Source: Candidatus Peribacteria bacterium
Lineage (GTDB): Bacteria > Patescibacteriota > Gracilibacteria > UBA1369 > LOWO2-01-FULL-3
NCBI GenBank assembly: GCA_943358175.1
Contig: CALRGV010000004.1
Location: 43,098 to 107,097, forward strand
Direction of reading: 5' to 3'
Length of the DNA: 64,000 nt
The position numbers were made by a program, and so were the translations under genes. Positions 9,197 through 17,874 of the stretch are shown here, in pieces. The notes beneath the pieces were generated by a model. That model saw nothing but the letters and a program-made list of their open reading frames with translations, was not told where the DNA came from and did not search any database. Position 1 is the first letter of the stretch; every line of letters begins with the position of its first letter.

Positions 9197-10381
9197 TCAC
9201 GCCCTCACCCACCGCTTTTTCACCTCATGACATCTCACATCCACCGCGTGCGCGATCTCATGATGCTCCTTGCAAAGTGGCGCTAGATAGTGCGGATCGT
9301 GGCTTCCGGACAGTGCAAATCTTTGCGTATGATGAATAGTCTCCGCCAGCTTTTGGCAATTTTTTATCGAACATTTCGTCCCGTGTTCGTCGTGAAGAAT
9401 TTTTTTCACGGCGACGGGAATGTGAGGTCGTGGCTGCACCACCACACCGCCCTTCAATTCTCCTTTCGGCGAACTTTTCAAAATCTCCTCCTCGATTTGC
9501 GCTTTCTTCTGTGCCTTTTCCTCTTCCTTTTGCAAAACTTTTTCCGCGATTTTTTCTTTCCTTTGCGCAATTTCTTCCTCACGCTTCTTCAGAAATTCCA
9601 GCAGAATTTGATTGAGATCGAGGCCTTTTTGTTGAAGCTCCAGAAGTTTTTTGTGAACTTCGGGGGAAAGATTTACCGCCTGACTCATCCACCCATTCCA
9701 CACAACCTTGTTTTTTTCGTCACTTGACGCAGCGGAAATAGATTGTGCAGACTTGTGCGCGCGCACAAATTTAGCGCCATTTTCTGGCTCAAGTAAGCCG
9801 TTTGAGTTTTTACCGCGCAGCCCGGAAAGGTCGCCAAAATTGCCAAATAAATCAGCGCTCGCACCCCCGACAATTCCACCACAATTTTCCCTCGCCCACT
9901 TTTCATCCCTCACCAAAGTTTCCACCGCGCCCTTCGACAAAATTTGCACCTGTTCCGCCAAAAATTCCTGATTTTCTGGATTAGCAATCGCCGCGACTCT
10001 CGCCAACTTATTCACACTCACTTCCCCATTCACCAAAAGAGTTTGCAACGCCGGCACATTCTCAAATCTTTTTTCCAAATTCAACACCAATCTCACCTGT
10101 TCTTCGCTCAACCCAGCCAATTTTTTTGCAAAAACAAAAACCGAATCAAAGCCTTTTTTCTCATACAATTTTCGCTTAAAAACCTCCGGCAAAAGTCCAG
10201 TAAATTTTCGTCGCCACTCGAGCGCACGCGCGCCGTATGTTCTACAAAGTTGATAGAGATTTTCATCGCTGAGGGATTGCGGATTGGAGGATGAATTTTG
10301 GCAAAGATTGAAATTTGGATTGTGATTGGAAACTGAATTAACAGACTGATTTTGATCACCATTCACTTGCGGATTATTCAT
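9197..10381 (-). CDS. HNH endonuclease domain protein
   Basis: C-terminal CSIKNCQKLAETIHHTQRFALSGSHDPHYLAPLCKEHHEIAHAVD HNH fold; long Glu/Lys coiled coil before it. Confidence 0.85.
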   Translation of the reverse strand: MNNPQVNGDQNQSVNSVSNHNPNFNLCQNSSSNPQSLSDENLYQLCRTYGARALEWRRKFTGLLPEVFKRKLYEKKGFDSVFVFAKKLAGLSEEQVRLVLNLEKRFENVPALQTLLVNGEVSVNKLARVAAIANPENQEFLAEQVQILSKGAVETLVRDEKWARENCGGIVGGASADLFGNFGDLSGLRGKNSNGLLEPENGAKFVRAHKSAQSISAASSDEKNKVVWNGWMSQAVNLSPEVHKKLLELQQKGLDLNQILLEFLKKREEEIAQRKEKIAEKVLQKEEEKAQKKAQIEEEILKSSPKGELKGGVVVQPRPHIPVAVKKILHDEHGTKCSIKNCQKLAETIHHTQRFALSGSHDPHYLAPLCKEHHEIAHAVDVRCHEVKKRWVRA

Positions 10382-10413
10382 ATTTTAAAGTTTAAATTGT
10401 ATGCTTTGATTGT

Positions 10414-10433
10414 AGGTGAGCATGCACTCACCT
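10414..10433. promoter_or_regulatory. Palindromic LexA-type operator upstream of the HNH gene
   Basis: AGGTGAGCATGCACTCACCT; same 7+7 flanks as the lexA upstream operator at 35937-35954. Confidence 0.7.
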
Positions 10434-10788
10434 TCAAGGCTGAATTCTCTTTTCTACTAGCCAAAAGATCAGAAATGACTCGAAGTGAAACTCGTGTTTA
10501 CCTCTATTTTAAGCCGTAATTGCAACATTGCCACAATCGTGAAATTTTATAAGATAACCCACAGCCAACAATTTAAAGTTCCGGGTAGGCGCTAGGGTGT
10601 GCCCGGGGAAGGTCGCCCAAAGCACCATGGTCAATTCATCCGCCGCGCTATTGACATTTCCTTTGATATAATTAGAATTCACAAGGGCCGGCCGAGAAGG
10701 AAGCACGTGCTGTAAAGCGCAAAGTGGTGCGGAAATCGACGAATATGGCCGCAGCAGAGCAAGATTCAATCTATTAATCCAATTCACT

Positions 10789-12300
10789 ATGCCGATTCAA
10801 CGCGCTTTGATCAGTGTGTCTGACAAAACCGGAATAGTTGATTTCGCGAAAAAGCTGGCCGAAAAAAACATCGAAATCCTCTCTACCGGTGGTACCGCCA
10901 AAGCGCTCAAAGACGCCGGTATAAAAGTCACCGACGTGTCTGAATACACAGGATTCCCCGAGATGATGGATGGCAGAGTGAAAACTTTGCATCCGAAAAT
11001 TCACGGAGGGATTTTGGCTATTCGGGATAACCCAGAACATAGAAAACAGGCGGAAGATGCCGGAATAAAGATGATTGATCTGGTTGTGATTAATTTTTAT
11101 CCTTTTTTGGAAAAACCGGGAATTGAGAATATAGATATAGGCGGGCCGAGTATGGTGAGAAGTGCGGCGAAAAACTTCGAACACGTAACGATAGTCACTA
11201 GTCCGGCCGATTATGATGAAGTGATGAACGAAATTGAGCAGAATGGAGAGAGTAGTTTGGAGACACGAAAAAAATTGGCGAGAAAAGCTTTTACGGCGAC
11301 CAGTCATTATGACTCGGCAATTGAACAATACTTTAGAGAACTTTTGGATGAACCGGAACTTTTGGAATTACATTACGAAAAAGTTTCCAGCTTGAGATAT
11401 GGTGAAAATCCGCATCAGAAAGCCGCTTTTTTCCGCAATCCGGAGAATACTGACGCCAATATTACCAATTCGAGGGTTCTCCATGGCAAGCAGCTGTCTT
11501 TCAATAATCTGGTGGATGGTGATAGCGCGCTGGAGCTTGTGAAGGAATTCAAAGAGCCTACGGCGGTTTTTGTGAAACATAATAATCCGTGTGGTGTGGC
11601 AAGTGCCGCGACAATAGAGGAGGCCTTCAAAAAGGCCTACGACGTCGATCCCCTTTCAGCTTTTGGTTGTGTGATTGCCCTGAATTGCGAGGTGAATGAT
11701 GCGGTGGTGGATTACATGAAGGAAAAAAAGATGTTTGTGGAAATGATTATCGCGCCGAGTTATGAAGAAAATGCTTTGAAGCGCCTGATGACGAGAGAAA
11801 ATTTGCGTATTTTGGAAACGGGACCGCTGAAATTGGATTTACTTAAAACCGATATCAAAAAAGTGGCCGGAGGTTTGTTGATTCAGACCAAAGATGCTTA
11901 TGAATTAACGCGCGCGGATCTACAGGTGGTAAGCAAGAAACAGCCTACGGAAGAGGAAATCGACTCTATGCTCTTTGCCACGAAAGTCGTGAAGCATGTG
12001 ATGTCGAACGCGATCGTGATGGCAAAAGGGACGATGGTGACAGGCGTTGGCGCAGGCCAGATGTCGCGTGTGGATAGCGTGTTCATTGCCGGACATAAAG
12101 GTGGTGAGAACGTCCGCGGTTCGATGATGTCATCGGATGCTTTCTTTCCTTTTCCGGACGCGGTGGAATTGGCTCACAAGTTTGGCGTGACAGGGGTGAT
12201 TCATCCCGGTGGCTCAATAAATGACGCACAAGTCATAGAGGCGGCCGACAAGCTCGGCATGGTCATGGTGGTGACCGGTAGGAGGTATTTTAGGCATTGA
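10789..12300 (+). CDS. purH: Bifunctional AICAR transformylase / IMP cyclohydrolase
   Basis: ALISVSDKTGIVDFAKKL...STGGTAKALKDAG...GMVMVVTGRRYFRH C-terminus. Confidence 0.96.
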   Translation: MPIQRALISVSDKTGIVDFAKKLAEKNIEILSTGGTAKALKDAGIKVTDVSEYTGFPEMMDGRVKTLHPKIHGGILAIRDNPEHRKQAEDAGIKMIDLVVINFYPFLEKPGIENIDIGGPSMVRSAAKNFEHVTIVTSPADYDEVMNEIEQNGESSLETRKKLARKAFTATSHYDSAIEQYFRELLDEPELLELHYEKVSSLRYGENPHQKAAFFRNPENTDANITNSRVLHGKQLSFNNLVDGDSALELVKEFKEPTAVFVKHNNPCGVASAATIEEAFKKAYDVDPLSAFGCVIALNCEVNDAVVDYMKEKKMFVEMIIAPSYEENALKRLMTRENLRILETGPLKLDLLKTDIKKVAGGLLIQTKDAYELTRADLQVVSKKQPTEEEIDSMLFATKVVKHVMSNAIVMAKGTMVTGVGAGQMSRVDSVFIAGHKGGENVRGSMMSSDAFFPFPDAVELAHKFGVTGVIHPGGSINDAQVIEAADKLGMVMVVTGRRYFRH

Positions 12301-12338
12301 TTCGACAAACTAGTTAAAGTATTTGACCGAAACTGCAC

Positions 12339-12356
12339 TTTTAAGTATACTTAAAA
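12339..12356. promoter_or_regulatory. Perfect 18-nt palindrome, candidate operator of the ATPase gene
   Basis: TTTTAAGTATACTTAAAA; near-copy TTTTAAGTATGATTAAAA at 12379-12396 overlaps the start codon at 12387. Confidence 0.55.
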
Positions 12357-12386
12357 CAAGCAAGGAAAAGTATTTAACTTTTAAGT

Positions 12387-13592
12387 ATGATTAAAACATA
12401 TATACCAAGGAATATTTATTTAAAGCGTATCAAGCCATTCATTGATAAAGATATTATAAAAGTATTGGTAGGTCAGCGCAGGGTAGGCAAGAGCTACTTA
12501 TTATTTCAAATAATGGATTTGATAAGAGAGCAATATGAGAGCCCAAACATTATCTACATAAATAAGGAATTGAACGAATTTGCAAGTATAACAAATTCCA
12601 AAGAACTGTTGAATTATATTGAAGGTAAAGTGATGAAAAATAAGAAGACTTACGTTTTTATAGATGAAATTCAAGAGATAGATCAATTTGAAAAAGCACT
12701 CAGAAGCCTTCAGGCGGATGGTTCATATGACATTTATTGTACAGGAAGTAATGCAAATTTACTCTCCGGCGAACTCGCGACGTATTTAAGTGGACGGCAC
12801 ATCGAGATAAAAATTTACGGCCTTTCCTATGAAGAATTTTTGAGGTTCAAAAAGTTGGATAACAACAAAGATTCTTTATTGAAATTCATCAAATTCGGAG
12901 GGCTACCCTATTTAATACATCTCCCACTTGAGGATGAAGTAATTTATGACTATTTGAGTAATATCTATTCTACTATTCTCTTCAAGGATATAGTAAAAAG
13001 ACACAGTATCAGAAATGCAGCCATACTCGAAAGGCTGATAGAGTTCTTGGCGGATAATGTTGGGAGTTTTGTTACAGCAAAACGCATAAGCGATTTTCTG
13101 AAGTCCCAAAGGATAAAAATATCACCAAGCGTAATTTTAAATTATCTTCAGTATCTTGCGGCATCATTTTTTATATTTAAGGTTCAGAGATCCGGTATTG
13201 GAGGTAAAAAAATATTTGAAATAAATGAAAAATATTATTTCGAGGATTTAGGATTGAAACACTCAATACATAGATATGAAAACAATGATATTAACAAGGT
13301 TTTGGAAAATTTAGTTTTTATGCACATGAAAATATGCGGATATTCCATCACGGTTGGACAGCTTGGATCGAAAGAAATTGATTTCGTTTGCAGTAGAGGT
13401 GATGAAAAACTCTATATTCAGGTTGCATACATCATCAATGATAATCGCACCAAAGAAAGAGAATTCGGGAATTTACTTTTAATAAAGGATAATTACAAGA
13501 AAATCGTCGTTTCAATGGACGAAATGGTAGAAGGCAACTTTGAGGGGATTAAGCAGATCAATATCCTTGATTTTTTAAGTACTTATTTGTAG
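12387..13592 (+). CDS. AAA ATPase with DUF4143-type C-terminal domain
   Basis: Walker A GQRRVGKSYLL, Walker B YVFIDEIQEI, C-terminal ENLVFMHMKICG...KEIDFVCSRGDEKLYIQVAY. Confidence 0.9.
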   Translation: MIKTYIPRNIYLKRIKPFIDKDIIKVLVGQRRVGKSYLLFQIMDLIREQYESPNIIYINKELNEFASITNSKELLNYIEGKVMKNKKTYVFIDEIQEIDQFEKALRSLQADGSYDIYCTGSNANLLSGELATYLSGRHIEIKIYGLSYEEFLRFKKLDNNKDSLLKFIKFGGLPYLIHLPLEDEVIYDYLSNIYSTILFKDIVKRHSIRNAAILERLIEFLADNVGSFVTAKRISDFLKSQRIKISPSVILNYLQYLAASFFIFKVQRSGIGGKKIFEINEKYYFEDLGLKHSIHRYENNDINKVLENLVFMHMKICGYSITVGQLGSKEIDFVCSRGDEKLYIQVAYIINDNRTKEREFGNLLLIKDNYKKIVVSMDEMVEGNFEGIKQINILDFLSTYL

Positions 13593-13648
13593 ATACCAAC
13601 CAAAGTCGTTGCTAAGGAAAACAGCCGCTTCACCGCGAGTGATATTTT

Positions 13649-13711
13649 CATCAGGACGGCTCAATAAATGATGCACAGGTCATTGAGGCCGCCGATAAGC
13701 TCGGCATGGTC
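13649..13711 (+). pseudogene. purH 3'-end remnant
   Basis: 54/63 nt identical to purH 12202-12264; encodes HQDGSINDAQVIEAADKLGMV. Confidence 0.85.
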
Positions 13712-13780
13712 TTAGAAAAGCCTCATGTGTGATCTGTACCCTTACCGTTTTAATTGGAGATCCCGCGTTGATGTAGTGTC

Positions 13781-13845
13781 TTTTATTTCGGAAATGAGAC
13801 TAAAAAATGTCCTATTTCCGGAATAGAATGCCGTCCTGGAAAATG
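13781..13845 (+). repeat. Dispersed intergenic repeat, copy A
   Basis: TTTATTTCGGAAATGAGACTAAAAAATGTCCTATTTCCGGAATAGAATGCCGTCCTGGAAAA. Confidence 0.75.
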
Positions 13846-13882
13846 AGTTAATTGGGCGGAGAATATTTAACGGCTTATCATG

Positions 13883-13917
13883 CTTGTATTTTACAACCTA
13901 GGCTTTAAAAATACAAG
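13883..13917. repeat. Inverted repeat CTTGTATTTT...AAAAATACAAG
   Basis: Arms read directly from sequence. Confidence 0.6.
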
Positions 13918-13964
13918 GTTTGATTAATGCGGCAAGATTTTTTTTCATAGAATTTACCGGCACT

Positions 13965-14007
13965 AAAAAAGCCCCTCCGTGAACTGATCTAGCGAGAGGC
14001 TTTTTTT
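13965..14007 (-). terminator. Intrinsic terminator of the SLH protein gene
   Basis: AAAAAAGCCcCTC...GAGAGGCTTTTTTT hairpin immediately downstream of the minus-strand stop. Confidence 0.75.
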
Positions 14008-14011
14008 GAAT

Positions 14012-16825
14012 TTATCTGGTCATTACGTAAAGATAGTTGGAGAGGTAAGCGGCAGCGGCGCTCCTATCCAGAATTTCATCACCACGGAAGTAGTATTTAC
14101 CCCCAACAAGCTGGCCCACCACGAGATCACTGCATGCGGCATTGTGGATTAAGGTGGCATTTTTGTCGTTTTTTGGAACATCCTCAAAGTTGCCTTTTGT
14201 ACAATCTTTTGCAGCTGTTTTTATATTGGCAAATTTGGAAGTTATAATCAAAGCATCAATTCTTTTGACCTTTTCGTTAGGATAAAAATTGTCTCCCACC
14301 TCCGCGATAAACCCTTTGGCTACAGCTGAATTTATATATTTCGCAAACCATTCATCTTTCACATCATCAAAGAACCCTTTACCACTACTCTCCTTCAAAC
14401 CTGCAAGCACAGAGATCATTTTAACAAATTCCCCCCTGGTAACCTCCTTGCTTCCCTTGAATAAAACACTGCCTTCTTCAATATAACCGCGAATTACCGG
14501 TTCTTTAAAATATTCACTGAGCCATTTATTCAAGTACAAGGCAGCGGGATCTGTGCTGTCATCAAAGCTTTTGACCGCATCTGGATTAAGTACCAACCCC
14601 GGGAATTTGGCTTTTATTTCTTTCTCGGTAGCGGCACCGGCTTTAATTTCCTGAGGTTTAGAAAAACGGGAAACCGGTGGGGTGGCCTTGTCAGTGGCAG
14701 CTTTGTCGGCAATGGCTTTGTCTGTGATAGCCTTATCCGCTGCTGCTTTGTCTGTCAGAGCTTTTGCGGCGGCGGCGGCTTTGTCCGCAGTGGCTTTATC
14801 GGCTGCTGCTTTGTCCGCCGCAGCCTTATCGGCAAGAATCTTTACAGCGGCAATTTGCTCAGGTGAGGACGGATTAGTAACGTAGGTGACGTAAGTGTTT
14901 CCACCACCGCTGGAGGCTGTTTTTTCGGTGGGGGCAACAATGTTAAAATCTACCGATTGAGGTATTGATTGAAAGCCTGGTGTACCATCAGGGTTAGTGC
15001 TGGTAGCAATCAGCTCAAGTGTAACATGATGACTACCGGCAGTTTGGTATCTATAAGTTATAGGAGAGATTTTTTTAGTTTTTTCATCGACCGTTGGCTC
15101 AATATTTGTCTTTTTCGGCTCATCAAACATCCATTGATTTGCGCTAAAGTCTCCTTTATTTACCTTCAGGTTTATTACAGAACAGGTTGCGTCCCAAGTA
15201 TCTTTGATTTGCTTACACTCAATCTTAAAAGTCAACGGACTATCGGGCGACAGTCCGTTTTCATCTTTAGTTATTAACGGAGCTACTCTTGGCAGGTCAA
15301 AATCCCATCGACTACCATTGGCCAAGAAGTTCAGAGCATCTTTCACAACTGGTTTATTATTGTCGATAATAATCATAAATCCATCACCGTAGTTGATTGT
15401 TTCGTAGCCTGCGCTAGGTGTTCCTTCTTGTATAGCACTAAAAACATCGGCGGAGAGGAAGGCGGAGGCGGAGGCGGCTGGTACTACCACTTCTACGGTT
15501 TTTTCGAAAGTTACGCCTATGTACCCGTTCTTCTCGGCATGAAAAATTGCATATACACTATAAGTACCTGCATTATCATAGGTATTGTAACTAATATGAG
15601 GATTCGGAAGATTATCATAAGTTGGCATTGAATTAGCTCCAATATATTGCCAGGATGGATCATTTTCAGAAAATGTTACACCACTTTCCGCTTTTAAATT
15701 CTTTATTTCGCATTTTACCTTAATCAAAGCATCATCTTTAAATTGACTACAATTGATATCAAAACTTACTTCATCTTTTCCAATTTCTTCAGTTGGGGTA
15801 GACCCTACTACTCCGGTGATAACCACCTTCTTAACAGCACTCCCTAGTGGTGAATTATTTGCATCCAATGCTGAATAGGAAATATTAAAAGTACCATTTT
15901 TATCATACTTACAGATTTTAGACATTGCACTTTTTATTTCATCATTTGATACGGAAATAGTTCCTTTTCCATTATCACAGTCAATAATACCATGATATTC
16001 ACCTTTCTGGTTTGATTTATCTTTTACATTAACGCTATTAGTACCATTGGGATCGCTTACCTCTATGTTTGGAACAAAGTCCACTGCTAGTTCGACTGCA
16101 ATCACCGTTATTGCCTTCGTGGCGGTGAGGTAAAGTTGTTTGTCATCTTTATCTTTCATGCCGGCTACTGCTTCCTTTACGGCTACTGTGTAAGGACCAT
16201 CTTTTGAGTAAGCGTGTTTAATGACCAGCTCGCCGTTATCTTCTATACTGTGGTCATCACTAGGTTCTGTTAAAGAAAGTGTTTTCACATCAGTTCCATC
16301 TCCAAAATCAAATATTGCGTCTCCACTGCTTGCACTTGGCTTATAGACAAAAATATAATTCTTTCCTTCTGAATTAGCAGAAACACTAATCGATGAATGA
16401 AAAATCTTTCCAACTGCATTATTTATGGAAACCTGGAGACCATTTGGACCACATTTATCCTTGATAAGTTTAAGTTCCACGGCAGTCTTTTTCTGGCTGT
16501 CCAGATCATAATTTTGACTGACATTAAAATCAATACATTTACCAAGTTCAGTTATATTGGCCTCAGTTAGTTTTGATGCATCATTAGTTGTCAGCTTTAT
16601 TTGTCCTTTGAATGTTCCGCCGCCGGACATGAAGTAGCTGAAAATTCCTATGAGAAGAAGGCCTCCGCCGATGATGATGCTCATCTTCATGCTTTTGTCA
16701 TGAGGAGCGGGAGGTACGGGCGCAGGTACGGGACTTTGATCATTCCCGGGAATTACAGGTACGTTTGGCGTTTCCATGATTTGAAAAGTTATGTTTTTGT
16801 TTTTGACTTTAGGCTTTTTGCCCAT
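14012..16825 (-). CDS. Large surface protein: N-terminal TM anchor, PKD-like repeats, (ADK)n linker, C-terminal SLH-like domains
   Basis: 937 aa; IFDFGDGTDVKTLSL PKD-like; AADKAAADKATADKAAA linker; VTRGEFVKMISVLAGL...FFDDVKDEWFAKYINSAVAKGFI SLH motifs. Confidence 0.85.
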   Translation of the reverse strand: MGKKPKVKNKNITFQIMETPNVPVIPGNDQSPVPAPVPPAPHDKSMKMSIIIGGGLLLIGIFSYFMSGGGTFKGQIKLTTNDASKLTEANITELGKCIDFNVSQNYDLDSQKKTAVELKLIKDKCGPNGLQVSINNAVGKIFHSSISVSANSEGKNYIFVYKPSASSGDAIFDFGDGTDVKTLSLTEPSDDHSIEDNGELVIKHAYSKDGPYTVAVKEAVAGMKDKDDKQLYLTATKAITVIAVELAVDFVPNIEVSDPNGTNSVNVKDKSNQKGEYHGIIDCDNGKGTISVSNDEIKSAMSKICKYDKNGTFNISYSALDANNSPLGSAVKKVVITGVVGSTPTEEIGKDEVSFDINCSQFKDDALIKVKCEIKNLKAESGVTFSENDPSWQYIGANSMPTYDNLPNPHISYNTYDNAGTYSVYAIFHAEKNGYIGVTFEKTVEVVVPAASASAFLSADVFSAIQEGTPSAGYETINYGDGFMIIIDNNKPVVKDALNFLANGSRWDFDLPRVAPLITKDENGLSPDSPLTFKIECKQIKDTWDATCSVINLKVNKGDFSANQWMFDEPKKTNIEPTVDEKTKKISPITYRYQTAGSHHVTLELIATSTNPDGTPGFQSIPQSVDFNIVAPTEKTASSGGGNTYVTYVTNPSSPEQIAAVKILADKAAADKAAADKATADKAAAAAKALTDKAAADKAITDKAIADKAATDKATPPVSRFSKPQEIKAGAATEKEIKAKFPGLVLNPDAVKSFDDSTDPAALYLNKWLSEYFKEPVIRGYIEEGSVLFKGSKEVTRGEFVKMISVLAGLKESSGKGFFDDVKDEWFAKYINSAVAKGFIAEVGDNFYPNEKVKRIDALIITSKFANIKTAAKDCTKGNFEDVPKNDKNATLIHNAACSDLVVGQLVGGKYYFRGDEILDRSAAAAYLSNYLYVMTR

Positions 16826-16900
16826 TTAACTAGTTATACTATACATCCTTTTGTCGGTTTTTGCAATGCTAAGTGTGAGGCAAAGTGCTACGCAGCTCCG

Positions 16901-17323
16901 CTAAAACTTACTAAGCCACTTTTCGATAAAAACCAAATATTTTTTGTAGTCCCTAAAACCAATTTTTAAAGCTTCTTTGAATTTTGACTCATCTACAGAT
17001 TGATATTCGTGAACCAGTAAATTTCTTAAGGTGGTGGAAAGCGCAATGTTCTTGGCAAAGGCCAATGGTAAAATCTTGTATTTCGCCAATTCTGTAAACG
17101 AAGTGTGGTAATCCCTTGGCACTTCCCCTCCCAAATCCGAGATAATATGCATGTTCATGTCTATAGCTGCTCCAATCATTCTTTCCATCACGCGCTCAGC
17201 AAAATAAAAATTATTAGCTTTGCCAAAAAGCTCAGCGGACTTAAGTTCTTTCAAAGTTTTTAAGTGCTCAAGCTGCTTAAGAATTTCCGCAATCTTCCTG
17301 TTCAATAAATTTTTATCAGGCAT
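16901..17323 (-). CDS. HepT-like ribonuclease toxin (DUF86 / HEPN)
   Basis: HEPN RX4-6H motif RNLLVHEY; overlaps the MNT partner gene. Confidence 0.88.
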   Translation of the reverse strand: MPDKNLLNRKIAEILKQLEHLKTLKELKSAELFGKANNFYFAERVMERMIGAAIDMNMHIISDLGGEVPRDYHTSFTELAKYKILPLAFAKNIALSTTLRNLLVHEYQSVDESKFKEALKIGFRDYKKYLVFIEKWLSKF

Positions 17324-17696
17324 GTTTCAGTTTATATCGATTAATTTTCTCCTGTAGTTTAAAATACGGTTCAAAGTCCAAATAAGATTTCATGGCGCTA
17401 ATTCTAATGGAGTCGAAATCTCTCTTCTTGCCGAATAAAAGCTTTCCTTCTTTGGCAATTTGTCCCAGTAAAAGCGGTCCGGCATCCCGTAAGAAAACCA
17501 AATCAACTTCTCTCTTGAACAAATTTTGCAGCTGATATCTCAACTCAAGCTCTTTCCTTAGCGTAAGTTTCGAAGAAGATAAAATCGCCAAATCAATGTC
17601 GCTATCTTTTTTAGCTCTGTTGTTTGCAACAGATCCAAATACAATAACCACTTTGAGATCATACTTTTTGGCTAAATCGTCAAGGACGTTTTTCAT
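17316..17696 (-). CDS. MntA-like nucleotidyltransferase antitoxin
   Basis: GSVANNRAKKDSDIDLAI (GSX10DXD). Confidence 0.9.
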   Translation of the reverse strand: MKNVLDDLAKKYDLKVVIVFGSVANNRAKKDSDIDLAILSSSKLTLRKELELRYQLQNLFKREVDLVFLRDAGPLLLGQIAKEGKLLFGKKRDFDSIRISAMKSYLDFEPYFKLQEKINRYKLKHA

Positions 17697-17874
17697 GGTT
17701 CCATTGTATTACACTTCGCTAATAACGTCGAATCCTTTGAAACTTCCGGGAATGGTTGATGGTTGACTATCAACTATCAATCATCAACCATGATAAGATA
17801 AAACTGCAGTTGACTATCTCGTTAAACTTAGCTGTACTGTTTCTATAAATATACAATTTTGTTAATTTATTAAA

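Noticed and set aside
10509-10787. 92-aa minus-strand ORF upstream of purH
   Set aside because: No recognisable protein features; it covers the purH promoter/leader region and is likely chance.
10560-10788. ZTP (pfl) or purine riboswitch upstream of purH
   Set aside because: The leader is GC-rich and may be structured, but I could not find the conserved pfl 3' motif or purine aptamer core; needs a covariance-model search.
12387-13592. Autonomous transposase at the purH-linked insertion
   Set aside because: The gene is an AAA/DUF4143 ATPase without transposase or integrase motifs, and no terminal inverted repeats bounding the whole insertion were found.
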